The position numbers were made by a program, and so were the translations under genes. Below are positions 44,331 through 53,772 of a DNA stretch of 64,000 nucleotides, in pieces. The stretch is from the NCBI RefSeq assembly GCF_002022505.1, contig NZ_CP019781.1:1217001-1281000 (forward strand), given 5' to 3'. Each line of letters opens with the position of its first letter. Position 1 is the first letter of the stretch. This DNA is from Bartonella sp. WD16.2. GTDB lineage: Bacteria; Pseudomonadota; Alphaproteobacteria; Rhizobiales; Rhizobiaceae. The notes under the pieces are model-generated. The model ran no database searches, was not told where the DNA came from, and saw nothing but the letters and a program-made list of their open reading frames with translations.

Positions 44331-44612
44331 TATATTTATTTGAGGCAAGATTGTGCGTTAAGTTCGCAAGTTAAGTACAACTAATACTGCATGTCATAAG
44401 CTTAATATTTGAATAATCAGATGTAATGAGAAAATTTACAACTTTTCTTTTATGAACATTTACACTTAACAAATACCATATTTAGGTTGATTGAAATAAA
44501 AAATACCAGATTATGATTTTTTAGTTGACATGAGGGGAGAAATAGTATTTAATGACATTGCTGCGCCTAAAATTACAGAATTATGTGAATTTTTCTTGTT
44601 GTTAAAGTTTCT
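44331..44612. other. intergenic stretch before the late-gene terminators
   Basis: About 280 AT-rich bases upstream of hicA and before the two terminators. A TTGACATG at 44524 could be a promoter element for a short transcript ending at the first terminator. No ORF of substance. Confidence 0.35.
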
Positions 44613-44642
44613 GAAAGCCCTGTGAATGCAGGGTTTTTTATT
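44613..44642 (+). terminator. intrinsic terminator 1
   Basis: CCCTG/CAGGG stem followed by TTTTTTA. With the TTGACA-like sequence at 44524 it could end a small RNA of roughly 100 bases. Confidence 0.65.
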
Positions 44643-44691
44643 AAACAACTCAAATTTAGTCACTCCTATTTATTGACATACACTTATTAAC

Positions 44692-44730
44692 CTCACTCTT
44701 CTTTCCTCCTGAGAGTGAGGTTTTTTTATA
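44692..44730 (+). terminator. intrinsic terminator 2
   Basis: CCTCACTCT/AGAGTGAGG, a perfect 9-bp stem with a 12-base loop followed by TTTTTTTAT. It separates early genes from the following late region. Confidence 0.85.
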
Positions 44731-44756
44731 TCTCAGTTTCTCCAAAGGAATAACCC

Positions 44757-45257
44757 ATGGAAAAAGTACAAGTGGTCATCACAAGACCTATGTGTGTTCT
44801 TGGTGATAACAAAGCAACCGTTCGTTTTGAGCCTTCCACAAAAAGTAACCCATTCGTTGAGGTTTCTTATCAGGTTTATGATCGTCTCAAACGCGCTGGT
44901 GCTGCTAAGCTTTATCAACAATGGCTATCACAAACCGTTAATGAAAAACCTAAACCTAATGAACAAGAGGTTTCTATACCAGAACCTGATGAACAAGAGA
45001 TCTCTGTAGATATCAGTACTCAAGAGGTTACACAGGTCGTTGAAGAAGTTGAACAAGCTGTTGATGAAAAACTAGAGCTTGGTAAGCAAGAGGTTTCTAT
45101 ACAAGAGTCTCATGAGCAAGAGGTCTCTACAGATGGAGATACTCAAGATACTGAACAGACTACTGAAGAAATTGAGCAAACGTCTATAAAAACCGACAAA
45201 CAATCTCCAAAAGCAAAAACTTCTAAATCCTCGACGCGTACGACTAAAAAGGCTTAA
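44757..45257 (+). CDS. acidic repeat-containing phage protein, 166 aa
   Basis: A structured N-terminus (MEKVQVVITRPMCVLGDNKA..., SYQVYDRLKRAGAAKLYQQW) is followed by Glu/Gln/Val-rich imperfect repeats (NEQEVSIPEPDEQEISVD, KQEVSIQESHEQEVSTDG) and a Lys/Ser/Thr-rich tail. The tail is low complexity and probably disordered. Unknown; position suits a head-assembly accessory or moron gene. Confidence 0.55.
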   Translation: MEKVQVVITRPMCVLGDNKATVRFEPSTKSNPFVEVSYQVYDRLKRAGAAKLYQQWLSQTVNEKPKPNEQEVSIPEPDEQEISVDISTQEVTQVVEEVEQAVDEKLELGKQEVSIQESHEQEVSTDGDTQDTEQTTEEIEQTSIKTDKQSPKAKTSKSSTRTTKKA

Positions 45258-45260
45258 ACT

Positions 45261-46109
45261 GTGAAGTCAAATAGCCATGCAAAGCAAGTTGAACGCTTTG
45301 CTGAAACTGTTAAAAATTATATCACGCGCTTAACAAGCATTTTAGCAGAGCCAAATACTGAAGTACGGCAAGCTTTTGACAGTTTCTTAGCAAAATTGCG
45401 TGATGATTTAAATAACACGACCACAGAAGGCGATGCGATTGAAATGCTTGCACAGCATATTATCATGCTTCCTGTGTTTAAAGTGTTGTTTGAAGAATAT
45501 CAGTTTACTCGTGAAAATCCTGTGTCACGTGCTATACAACGTGTGCTTGATGCGCTTAAGAAAGCTAACTTTGAGCAAGAATCTAAAGATCTTGAAAGCT
45601 TTTACGCTGGTGTAAAATTACGGGCCAGTGGACTTACCGATCCACAAGAAAAGCAAAACTTGATTTTAGAGATTTACGAAAAATTTTTCCGTTATGCATT
45701 TCCACGCACTGCTCAAAAACTGGGTATTGTCTACACTCCTATTGAGGTTGTAGATTTTATTATTCACTCAGTCGATGAAGTATTACAAACTGAATTTGGC
45801 AAAACACTTGGTTCACCTGGTGTTAAGATTATGGACCCGTTTACGGGAACGGGAACTTTTATCACACGACTTTTACAATCTGGACTGATTAAAAAAGAGG
45901 AGATGGAATATAAGTTCCGTCATGAGATTTATGCCAATGAAATAGTACCATTAGCATACTATATCGCGGGTATTAATATTGAAGCCACATATCATAGCAT
46001 TATGGGTGGAGATTATGTGCCATTTGAGGGGCTTTGTTTAACCGATACATTCCAGCTTTATGAGCAGGGAAAAGATCAGATGAGTGATTTGAATAAAGCA
46101 AAACAGTAA
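45261..46109 (+). pseudogene. fragment of a restriction helicase/N6-adenine methylase
   Basis: This 282-residue frame from a GTG contains the region before and around the methylase motif I of large Type ISP/III-like restriction enzymes: RTAQKLGIVYTPIEVVDFII and VKIMDPFTGTGTFITRLLQS. The helicase/nuclease N-terminus and the target-recognition C-terminus are missing. After the stop another frame gives QDICVIISNPAYPLELFQR, where NPPY has decayed to NPAY, and a short end near 46284. Clearly non-functional. Confidence 0.7.
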
Positions 46110-46284
46110 ATGTCAGTCACGTCAGGAAAAACAAGATATTTGTGTCATTATTAGCAATCCTGCTTACCCCTTAGAATTGTTTCAACGGGTGATTACTGTA
46201 AGTTTAGAAACAATGAAAATTGTTCATAATCTTCCAAAATTGGAAATGAGAGAAGTCAAAGATACTCAAAAAACTCTACACTAA
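46110..46284 (+). pseudogene. 3' remnant of the restriction/methylase gene
   Basis: Frame CQSRQEKQDICVIISNPAYP, then LELFQRVITVSLETMKIVHN, ending with TAA at 46282-46284. It contains a degenerate methylase motif IV and what looks like an end region brought close by a deletion. Confidence 0.5.
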
Positions 46285-46297
46285 AAAGGATTAGGTT

Positions 46298-46885
46298 TTG
46301 GGGTTAAAGATCCATGCCAAGTGGTATCTGCAACAGGCAGAAAATACTTTTACGAGTCTTCAAGCTCCACGTCTTCATTGGGCTTTGCGTAATGCTATTA
46401 ACACTACGGCAAAGCAGGTTGAGCGTTTTGCAGAAAAGAAAGTTGCAGAGGATGCTTCAATTCCACCAAAGCGTGTTAAGAAAGGTGTCTACATTAGCGG
46501 TAAAGCCACAGCTAAATTTCTTGAAGCGGATATCATTGGTTCAGCTTCTCTACTCCCTCTTAAGATTTTTAAGACAAGGGAAACGAAACGTGGCGTGATT
46601 TATAAAATCTTCGGCAAAAGAGAAGTCATGCCCCATGGTTTTATCCGAGGAGGGAAATTTCCAGAGCGTGTCGATTTAAAAATGGGCGGACATGTCTTTA
46701 TGAGAACAAGTGGAGATAAGTTCCCCATTGCAAAACAAGACGGTACCTCGATTGCTTACGTCATGTCTAAACCAAAGGTCTCAAGTTCTATTGAACACCA
46801 TGCCCGTGAGAGACTAACCAAAAATATACAGAGCCAAATTGCTCGGCAAGAATATATGGTTAATCAAAAGGTCCCACGCTCTTAA
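46298..46885 (+). CDS. prophage minor tail protein Z-like (GPZ family)
   Basis: This is 195 residues from a TTG preceded by AAGGA. Family features: LHWALRNAINTTAKQVERFA, IPPKRVKKGVYISGKATAKF and GKREVMPHGFIRGGKFPERV. GPZ-type proteins help complete the tail or head-tail joint. Its place ahead of the terminase is unusual; in lambda, Z follows the head genes. The call rests on motif resemblance. Confidence 0.65.
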   Translation: MGLKIHAKWYLQQAENTFTSLQAPRLHWALRNAINTTAKQVERFAEKKVAEDASIPPKRVKKGVYISGKATAKFLEADIIGSASLLPLKIFKTRETKRGVIYKIFGKREVMPHGFIRGGKFPERVDLKMGGHVFMRTSGDKFPIAKQDGTSIAYVMSKPKVSSSIEHHARERLTKNIQSQIARQEYMVNQKVPRS

Positions 46886-47230
46886 ACCATACCAATTACA
46901 TACAAAGCATATGATGATGATTTTAATGTTTCAAACCAAATTATCGGAAGAAAAGTTTTTAAAAGGTACTTTCCAGTGGGGTAGGTGTGTTGCGGGGCAA
47001 TCAAGCGCAACATATCGCTAGCGACAGAATTTTCAAATAACTGTACATTGTACACATAACCTATTGATAAATAACAATTTATATGCGTGCATTGTACAAT
47101 GTTTCTATTTTATAACGGGATAGTCTCTAAGCCATTTGTTTAAATTTATCTATTTTAGCAAATTCGTCAGCTTTTTCAGTTTGTAGTACATTAACATCGT
47201 AAGCAGCTTGCATGTTAAGCTGAGAAGATG
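46886..47230. other. intergenic stretch with palindromes
   Basis: The frame just after the previous stop stays open for about 35 codons (TIPITYKAYDDDFNVSNQII), probably a gene remnant. CATTGTACAATG (47090-47101) is a perfect palindrome and TGTACA-T-TGTACA (47042-47054) a repeated one, resembling regulator sites. No complete gene seen. Confidence 0.4.
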
Positions 47231-47503
47231 TCAATCACGATAACTTTTCTGTAAATCTTGCTCAATAAGATGCCGGACATAACGTGTATAAGGGATAGCT
47301 TGGTTTTTAGCTTTTTCCTTTAAAGCGCTCATAAGTGCTTGAGGTAAACGAATATTAATAGAAGCTTCTTTAGGTAGAAATTCAAAATGAACAGGTTTAA
47401 AGCCACTTAAATCATACTCTGTGAGATCTGCAGTATCTACAAAGTTTTCTGCTTCTTCATCTGTTTTAAAAACAGGCATCTGTTTCAACTTAGAGGTTTT
47501 CAT
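47231..47503 (-). CDS. CopG/BrnA-type antitoxin
   Basis: From ATG 47503 (MKTSKLKQMPVFKTDEEAEN) this gives 90 residues. The C-terminal part is a ribbon-helix-helix-like antitoxin (INIRLPQALMSALKEKAKNQ, YTRYVRHLIEQDLQ). It overlaps the BrnT-like toxin gene by 14 bases and forms the antitoxin of that pair. Confidence 0.85.
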   Translation of the reverse strand: MKTSKLKQMPVFKTDEEAENFVDTADLTEYDLSGFKPVHFEFLPKEASINIRLPQALMSALKEKAKNQAIPYTRYVRHLIEQDLQKSYRD

Positions 47504-47786
47504 AAAAATCAATTTCCTTTTGATGCATATAGCGAGCACTAATGGGGCGCACGAATAATTTATTGTTCATTGTTCTTAGGGTAAAAACTAAAAAAATGTA
47601 TCGCTCATTATAGCTTTTCCCGATAGCTCTCAACCGTTCTTCTTTAACATTTGGATCATCTTTAATAACTAGATGACCATGACCGGAGAATAGATACTCA
47701 ATTTCTTTTTTAGAAACTCCATGTTTAGCACATTTAGGCCAATTACCTTCGTCCCAGTTTATACCGCATATCTTAATGTTTTTCAT
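47490..47786 (-). CDS. brnT: BrnT-type toxin
   Basis: This is 98 residues: GINWDEGNWPKCAKHGVSKK, EERLRAIGKSYNERYIFLVF and RPISARYMHQKEIDFY. This is the BrnT ribonuclease pattern, diverged from the copies at 41092 and 55275. First gene of a two-gene toxin-antitoxin operon on the strand opposite to the late phage genes. Confidence 0.87.
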   Translation of the reverse strand: MKNIKICGINWDEGNWPKCAKHGVSKKEIEYLFSGHGHLVIKDDPNVKEERLRAIGKSYNERYIFLVFTLRTMNNKLFVRPISARYMHQKEIDFYENL

Positions 47787-47857
47787 AACATATGTATATC
47801 AAAATGTATCTACAAATACAATAAGATTTTCAAAAAAATATTCAAACACGGAAGATT

Positions 47858-48427
47858 ATGAATAAAAAGAATAGAGAAGGAATATCGGCTCGAGCGTTTG
47901 CGAAGAAAATGGGCGTTTATCCTAACGCGGTCGTTTCTCGTTTTAAGACGGGAAAGTTTGATGAAGCGCTTTATGATGATGGTTCGATCAATGAAAAATT
48001 AGCAACAGCTTTATGGAATGAGAATCCCACCAAGCAAGCCTATATTGTAGGCGATGATGGAAAGCCTCGCACAAAGACAAAGCAGGATTCTATAGAAGGA
48101 GCTAATGAACACAAGATAAAACTCCAGAGAATGCAAGTCGCTCTTGAAAGTGAAACGATTGATCTTGAGCAAAAGAAAGAAACAACACTTGATCGTGAAC
48201 AAGTAAAGAGAGAAGCACGTAATTTTGGAAGAGCTTATCGTGATATCATGTTGCATTTTCCTCATCGTTACGGTGCGCGTATTGCAGCAAAGGTTGAGTG
48301 TAATGCCGCAAGTCTGATTGGTGCCATTGATCACTATATCCGAGAAGCTTTGCAGGAGGCAATAAAAGTTCCCGTCCCTTTCCATGATCAAGACCCTCCC
48401 GATCATAAGGAGGAGAAGAGTGACTGA
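47858..48427 (+). CDS. terminase small subunit
   Basis: This is 189 residues. An N-terminal winged-helix-like region (SARAFAKKMGVYPNAVVSRF), a coiled middle (ANEHKIKLQRMQVALESETI) and a helical C-terminus. This matches Nu1-like DNA-recognition subunits. It sits directly before the large subunit and overlaps it (GTGACTGA). It recognises phage DNA for packaging. Confidence 0.8.
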   Translation: MNKKNREGISARAFAKKMGVYPNAVVSRFKTGKFDEALYDDGSINEKLATALWNENPTKQAYIVGDDGKPRTKTKQDSIEGANEHKIKLQRMQVALESETIDLEQKKETTLDREQVKREARNFGRAYRDIMLHFPHRYGARIAAKVECNAASLIGAIDHYIREALQEAIKVPVPFHDQDPPDHKEEKSD

Positions 48428-50314
48428 TACAGGAGAAGGGTTTTTTTATTTTCATGCCAGTGAAGCATGTCAACCAGATCCCCCTTACACAGTTTCACAA
48501 TGGGCAGATAAAAACCGTTATTTGAGTACAGTAGCCAGTGCTGAACCTGGATTATGGAGAACTAAACGTACCCCTTATTTACGGGAAATCATGGACAATC
48601 TTTCCTCTTACGTCCCAATTGAAAAAACAGTTGTGATGAAAGGTGCACAGATTGGTATGTCAGAGGCTGGCTTGAACTTTTGTGGTTATGCTATTCACCA
48701 TAGTCCTGGCCCTGTTCTTTATGTGATGCCTACAGTTGAGATGGCTAAGAAAGTATCTAAGACCCGTCTTGACCCTATGATTAAGGCCAGCCCTGCATTA
48801 AACGAACGTATCTCCCCTGCCCGCGCTAGAGACAGTAGGAATACAATGTTTTCGAAAGAATTTGATGGTGGGGTATTAATGCTTACAGGAGCTAATAGTG
48901 CTGCTGGCTTGCGATCAATGCCTATTCGTTATTTGGTTCTTGATGAAATTGATGGCTATCCATTGAATGTTGATGGAGAAGGAGATCCTGTCAATCTTGC
49001 TGAAGCACGTACCGCAACTTTTATTCAACGAAAGATTTTTAAATTATCAACACCAACTCATCGTGACACAAGTCGTATAGCTAAAGATTTTGTCCTAGGA
49101 GATCAGAGATATTACAATATTCCTTGTGATGGATGTGGTACACTTCAACCCATTGTTTGGTCACAAATTAAATGGCCAAAAGGGGCTCCTGAACAGGCTG
49201 TATTTGTTTGTGCACATTGTGGTCATGAGCATGCTGAACACCGTAAGGAAGATTTATTATCTGAAGAAAGGGGGGCTTGTTGGATACCAACAAAAGAGCC
49301 AATTAGACCTCGTTTGCGCTCTTACCATATTTCAGCACTCTATTCACCTTGGATGACATGGGGAGAGTGTGCTCTCAAGTTCTTAGAATCTAAAGATGAC
49401 CCCGCACTTTTACAGACTTTTGTTAACATCATTCTAGGTGAACCATGGGAAGATAAATCAGGAGAAGTCATTGATCCAGATAGCCTGTATGCCCAACGTG
49501 AAGACTATCCTCTTGCCCCTGCCAAAGCAGTCCTTCTCACAGCAGGCATTGATGTACAAAATGATCGCTTAGAGCTTGAAGTTGTAGGTTGGGGACGTGG
49601 TGAGGAAAGTTGGAACATTGATTATCAAGTCTTCCCTGGTGATCCCTCTTCCTTAGAGGTTTGGGATCAATTGGATGAGTATCTTCAAAAACGATGGCCT
49701 CATCCTGGTTTTAAAGATGGAATAGAAATAGCAGCAGCTTGTATTGATACAGGGGGTAACCATACACAAGCCGTTTACAATTATGTACGTCCTCGTGAAG
49801 GTAGACGTATCTGGGGCATTAAAGGACACGCAGGATCACGCCCTGTATGGCCACGTCGCCCCAGTAAAAACAACAAAGGACAGATTAATTTATATATCGT
49901 TGGTGTTGATTCAGCAAAAGATACCATCACAAGGCGCTTTAAAAATCAGGTCCTGAAACGTCAGGAGCTGGTGCAACGCATTTTCATAAAAACCTTGATA
50001 GAGAATATTTTGAGCAACTCACTGCTGAAAAAAAGGTCATCAAATATTTCAAAGGTCATCAGCGGATAGAATGGCATAAAAGTGAAACAGCAAGAAATGA
50101 AGCTCTCGATTGTAGGGTTTATGCTTATGCTGCCTTACAGGGTCTGATCTTAGCAGGTCTCAATCTTAATAAAGAAGTCGACATCTTAGAAGAGCGTTTG
50201 AAAAACATTGAAACTTCTTCAACCACAGTACCAAAAAGACTGAGACCAGAACCTGAAAAAAAACAAACCGTAATAAAAAGAAACCCTTATATGCAACGAG
50301 GTTGGGGATGGTAA
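48420..50314 (+). CDS. terminase large subunit (GpA family), frameshifted
   Basis: The GTG at 48420 with AGGAGG upstream is the preferred start. ATPase and nuclease motifs are present: VVMKGAQIGMSEAGLNF (Walker A), YLVLDEIDGYP (Walker B), a zinc-finger-like CDGCGT...CAHCGH, and TAGIDVQNDRLELEVVGWGR (nuclease Asp). The first frame stops at 50069. The family C-terminus continues in another frame from 49950 (PETSGAGATHFHKNLDREYF ... RNPYMQRGWGW) to 50314. One G missing from a run in CAGGTCCTG explains the shift. Either a true mutation that would block packaging or a sequencing error. Confidence 0.85.
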
Positions 50315-50317
50315 TCC

Positions 50318-50566
50318 ATGTATGAGAAATCAAAGCAAATAAACTGGAAATATGAAAGACTTGCACAGCTTAAAAAACGACGAGAACAACTGGAAAATGC
50401 ACTTTATTCAGGTGCGCAGTCTGTGCGTCACGGCGATAAACAAGTCAATCATCGTTCGACTGAAGACATACGCAAAGCCCTTACAATGCTGACTGAGGAA
50501 ATAGCCCTTCTTGAAGGATACAAGCCTTCATATGTTTATTATCTTAACGCATCACGAGGCTATTAA
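50318..50566 (+). CDS. gpW-like head-tail joining protein
   Basis: This is 82 residues, helical and basic (YERLAQLKKRREQLENALYS, DIRKALTMLTEEIALLEGYK). Its place between the terminase and portal matches lambda gene W, and the pattern fits the gpW family. It stabilises filled heads and gives the tail docking surface. Overlaps the portal gene by one base. Confidence 0.72.
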   Translation: MYEKSKQINWKYERLAQLKKRREQLENALYSGAQSVRHGDKQVNHRSTEDIRKALTMLTEEIALLEGYKPSYVYYLNASRGY

Positions 50567-52080
50567 TGGCAAATTCTCTTATGCATCAAGTCAATCATAA
50601 CCCGCATTTTGAAGCAGCAAGCCGTAGCCGTCGATTAAATGGATTTGATCCCGCAAAAAAACACATCAATAAAGCCATTGAAGAATGTGGTGATACAATT
50701 GTTGCTCGTTCAAGATGGCTCTATGACAATGAATGCCTTTACGGATCTGCAGCGGATGAATGGGTTTCAGCAGCAGTGAGTGATGGGATTAAGCCCTACC
50801 CTAAAATTGAAGGGTTTCAAGAAGAAAAGAAAAAGCTTCTTGATCTTTGGTGGCAATGGGTCGATGAGGCTGATTACGATGAAGATGCTAGCTTTTATGG
50901 CCTCCAAGAAATGATTGCTCGTGAGGTTTTTTTAACCGGTGAGTGTTTTGTAAGACTACATTATATCGACTTTTATGAGCGCTCACGTGTCCCGCTTCAA
51001 TTACAGATTTACCCCACAGAAATGCTGGACTTAACCTATAATGGACCAGCAGACATTAAAGGCAACACCATTCGTATGGGAATTGAATTTAATGCAAAGG
51101 GCAAGCGTGTTGCTTATCATTTTTGGAAGCGTCACCCTTACAATGATCATCAGGTAACTCAGGTATTTACAGATCAAGAGCGCGTTAGAATCCCTGCTGA
51201 AATGGTAATTCATATCAAAGAACCTCGCATTGCAAAACAACTGCGTGGATGTCCTAAAGCCACGCGTTGTATGACGAAACTCTTTCAGCTTGAATGCTAT
51301 GACGATGCAGAAATTGAGAGAAAAAGAACAGCTGCTCTTTTTGCTGTCTTTATCACAGGATCAAATCCTGGTGATATGGCAGCACCAGGCAATCATGATG
51401 AAAACAAATCTGCAACATCCTCACAGGCACCACCAGATCTGCCCATAACCGAACCTGGTGCAACACTTTATATGGGAGAGAATAGAGATATTAAATTCTC
51501 CAACCCTGTGGAAGTTGGAGGTTCTTACGAAGCTTTTCAATATCGCAATACTTTAAAAATTGCATCAGCTTTAGGCATACCTTATTCTGTTCTTACAGGT
51601 GATGTGACGCGAGGGAATTTTTCTAATGTGCGCACATCTATTATTCAATTTAGGCGCCAGGTCAAAAAATGGCGTGAGCACATCATCGCCTTTCAATTCA
51701 ATCGCGTTGTCTGGGAACGCTTTGTTCAATTTGCCGTGCTTGCTGGGTGTGTTGAATTACCAGGATGGGAAGAAAATCCCTTACCATGGATCCAATGTGA
51801 AAGTTTTGCACCCCCACTTGAGATGATTGATCCCAATAAAGACATCTCAGCTGAGAAAGAAGAAATCCGAGCAGGTCTAAAGACACGACGCATGGCACTT
51901 GCTGAGCGTGGTTTTGATATTGATACCATTCATGCAGAGTTGGAAGAAGAGCAAAAAGACGCAAAAGCACGGGGATTATCATTCGACACAGATGGTGAAA
52001 ATCCTTCTGCCAATTTGAGTGACGTTGACGAACCGGATGAAAGTGATCTCAACAAAGAGTCGCATGAAGATGAAGAATAA
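50566..52080 (+). CDS. phage portal protein (lambda family)
   Basis: This is 504 residues, the usual size. Family marks include RSRWLYDNECLYGSAADEWV, EMIAREVFLTGECFVRLHYI, KIASALGIPYSVLTGDVTRG and NFSNVRTSIIQFRRQVKKWR. It forms the dodecameric ring through which DNA enters the head. Acidic C-terminal tail. The downstream protease gene starts within its last codons. Confidence 0.93.
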   Translation: MANSLMHQVNHNPHFEAASRSRRLNGFDPAKKHINKAIEECGDTIVARSRWLYDNECLYGSAADEWVSAAVSDGIKPYPKIEGFQEEKKKLLDLWWQWVDEADYDEDASFYGLQEMIAREVFLTGECFVRLHYIDFYERSRVPLQLQIYPTEMLDLTYNGPADIKGNTIRMGIEFNAKGKRVAYHFWKRHPYNDHQVTQVFTDQERVRIPAEMVIHIKEPRIAKQLRGCPKATRCMTKLFQLECYDDAEIERKRTAALFAVFITGSNPGDMAAPGNHDENKSATSSQAPPDLPITEPGATLYMGENRDIKFSNPVEVGGSYEAFQYRNTLKIASALGIPYSVLTGDVTRGNFSNVRTSIIQFRRQVKKWREHIIAFQFNRVVWERFVQFAVLAGCVELPGWEENPLPWIQCESFAPPLEMIDPNKDISAEKEEIRAGLKTRRMALAERGFDIDTIHAELEEEQKDAKARGLSFDTDGENPSANLSDVDEPDESDLNKESHEDEE

Positions 52081-52930
52081 TATTGATATGCCCTTTTTGG
52101 TCTCACGACTTTTTAATGTACCGCATATGCTTGTCCCTACAAAGTTTGATGTCATTCTCAACGCTATGACACCACGTCTTTTTGAGGGAGATAAATTTCC
52201 CCCTGGAGCATTTTCTCAAGAGGATCCTATCTTGCAAACTCCCCCAGAGACTTATGTGGTTAAAAATCATGTGGCTATTCTTCCGGTTCATGGCACGCTT
52301 GTACGTCGTGGTGCATGGCTTAGTGCTGCGTCAGGATTAACCTCTTACAATGGTTTGCAGGCCTCTTTTCAAGAAGCCATTGAGCAACCTGATGTTCATG
52401 CAATTCTATTGGATATTGATAGTGGTGGCGGCGAAGCAGGTGGTGTTTTTGATTTAGTTGACGAATTTCGTGCGCTTTCACAACAATATAACAAACCCAT
52501 TTGGGCACATGCTAATGAAGTGGCGTGTTCAGCAGCTTATGCCATTGCTTGTGCGGCTTCTCAAATCTGGGTTGCACGCACAGGAATTGTTGGATCCATT
52601 GGGGTTGTATGTGCTCACCTTGATCAGTCGCGTGCTGATGAAATGGACGGATATAAATGGACTTTTGTCTATGAAGGGGATCACAAAGTTCACGGAAATC
52701 CTCATGAGCCATTGCCTGATAAAGCCCTTGAAAAGATGCAAGCAGATTGTGCGCTTCTCTACGACATGTTTGTCGATTTAGTTGCACAAAACAGACCTAC
52801 GAGTGCTCAAGCGATCCGCGACACGAAAGCAGAGACATTTATAGGCACCCAGGCTGTAGAGCTTGGGTTAGCAGATGCGCAAGGCACATTTGCACAAGCT
52901 TTGGAAGCTCTAACCGCTTCCATTCAATAA
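52064..52930 (+). CDS. S49-family head maturation protease (gpC-like)
   Basis: From ATG 52064 this gives 288 residues. The SppA/S49 fold is clear: VVKNHVAILPVHGTLVRRGA, AILLDIDSGGGEAGGVFDLV, ANEVACSAAYAIACAA (nucleophile Ser) and RTGIVGSIGVVCAHLD. It cleaves head proteins during assembly. In lambda, protease and scaffold share one gene; here the scaffold-like part follows as a separate ORF. Confidence 0.92.
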   Translation: MKMKNNIDMPFLVSRLFNVPHMLVPTKFDVILNAMTPRLFEGDKFPPGAFSQEDPILQTPPETYVVKNHVAILPVHGTLVRRGAWLSAASGLTSYNGLQASFQEAIEQPDVHAILLDIDSGGGEAGGVFDLVDEFRALSQQYNKPIWAHANEVACSAAYAIACAASQIWVARTGIVGSIGVVCAHLDQSRADEMDGYKWTFVYEGDHKVHGNPHEPLPDKALEKMQADCALLYDMFVDLVAQNRPTSAQAIRDTKAETFIGTQAVELGLADAQGTFAQALEALTASIQ

Positions 52931-52965
52931 TCCTGAATATGAAATCAAACGAAGGAATTAAATAT

Positions 52966-53397
52966 ATGGTGAATCTATTACGTACAAGATATCGCGCCAA
53001 AGATGATGGTGAGCTTTCCGCACAATTGCCTGCAGGAGAGGAAAGCGAAAAGATTGAAGTTTCTGCAGAAGTAAGCACTGTCGACATTGGTGTTAACGCT
53101 GAGGTCTTTAATGAAGACAAGGATGCAGTTATTCAAGCGGCACTTGAACAAGAAAGAAAGCGTGCTCAGAGCTTTATGACTCTGGAAAAGCAAGCTCAGC
53201 GTCTAGGTGTTTCTTTTAATGCCGCACAAGCTATTCAAGATGGTATGAGCTTAGAGGAAGCAAAGAGCATTATTCTAGCTAATGCTACCTCACAAAGCGA
53301 ATCCTTAGTTGTATCGCCTTATGCACCCCATCCGGAAGGAAATACTCAGGCAAATATTTATGCAAAATGGGATAAAGTTTGGAGAACAATACAATGA
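52966..53397 (+). CDS. putative scaffold protein (C-terminal part of gpC/Nu3 type)
   Basis: From ATG 52966, nine bases after AAGGAA, this gives 143 residues. It is acidic and helical (AALEQERKRAQSFMTLEKQA, AIQDGMSLEEAKSIILANA), as in Nu3-like scaffold ends of S49 protease genes. It follows the protease by 35 bases. Probably the internal scaffold for prohead assembly; assigned mainly on position and composition. Confidence 0.65.
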   Translation: MVNLLRTRYRAKDDGELSAQLPAGEESEKIEVSAEVSTVDIGVNAEVFNEDKDAVIQAALEQERKRAQSFMTLEKQAQRLGVSFNAAQAIQDGMSLEEAKSIILANATSQSESLVVSPYAPHPEGNTQANIYAKWDKVWRTIQ

Positions 53398-53759
53398 GTA
53401 AAGTTTTTTATGAAGGCCCTCGTGATAGCGCTTATCTTGGGCATTATAACCCTGACATGTCAAACGAGGAAGTAATCTTTGCAAAAGGATCTGAAATCGC
53501 AGCAGGAACCGTCATGGGAATGGTGACCACAACGGGCAAATATGTGCCGTTTAATCCCGATGCATTAGATGGCAGTGAAATTCCAGCGGGCATTTCTTAT
53601 GCCAATGTTGATGTCTCACAAAGCGATCAACGAGCAACGATTACAGTGCGTTTATGCACGGTAAAAGCATCTGAACTGATATGGCCTGAAAAAATTGATG
53701 ACAAGAAAAAGGAAGAAGCCATTCAGATCTTAGAAAAAAATAACATTCTATTGCGATAG
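53394..53759 (+). CDS. head decoration protein (gpD family)
   Basis: This is 121 residues (MSKVFYEGPRDSAYLGHYNP, SEIAAGTVMGMVTTTGKYVP, DGSEIPAGISYANVDVSQSD). This is the beta-rich gpD fold that caps capsid trimers after expansion. It overlaps the scaffold stop and directly precedes the major capsid gene, as in lambda. Confidence 0.88.
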   Translation: MSKVFYEGPRDSAYLGHYNPDMSNEEVIFAKGSEIAAGTVMGMVTTTGKYVPFNPDALDGSEIPAGISYANVDVSQSDQRATITVRLCTVKASELIWPEKIDDKKKEEAIQILEKNNILLR

Positions 53760-53772
53760 GAGACATACAAAT

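Noticed and set aside
45285..46435. AKQVERFAE shared by the methylase fragment and the GPZ-like protein as a fusion scar
   Set aside because: Only about nine residues match, DNA differs at several third positions, and flanks are unrelated; too short to claim.
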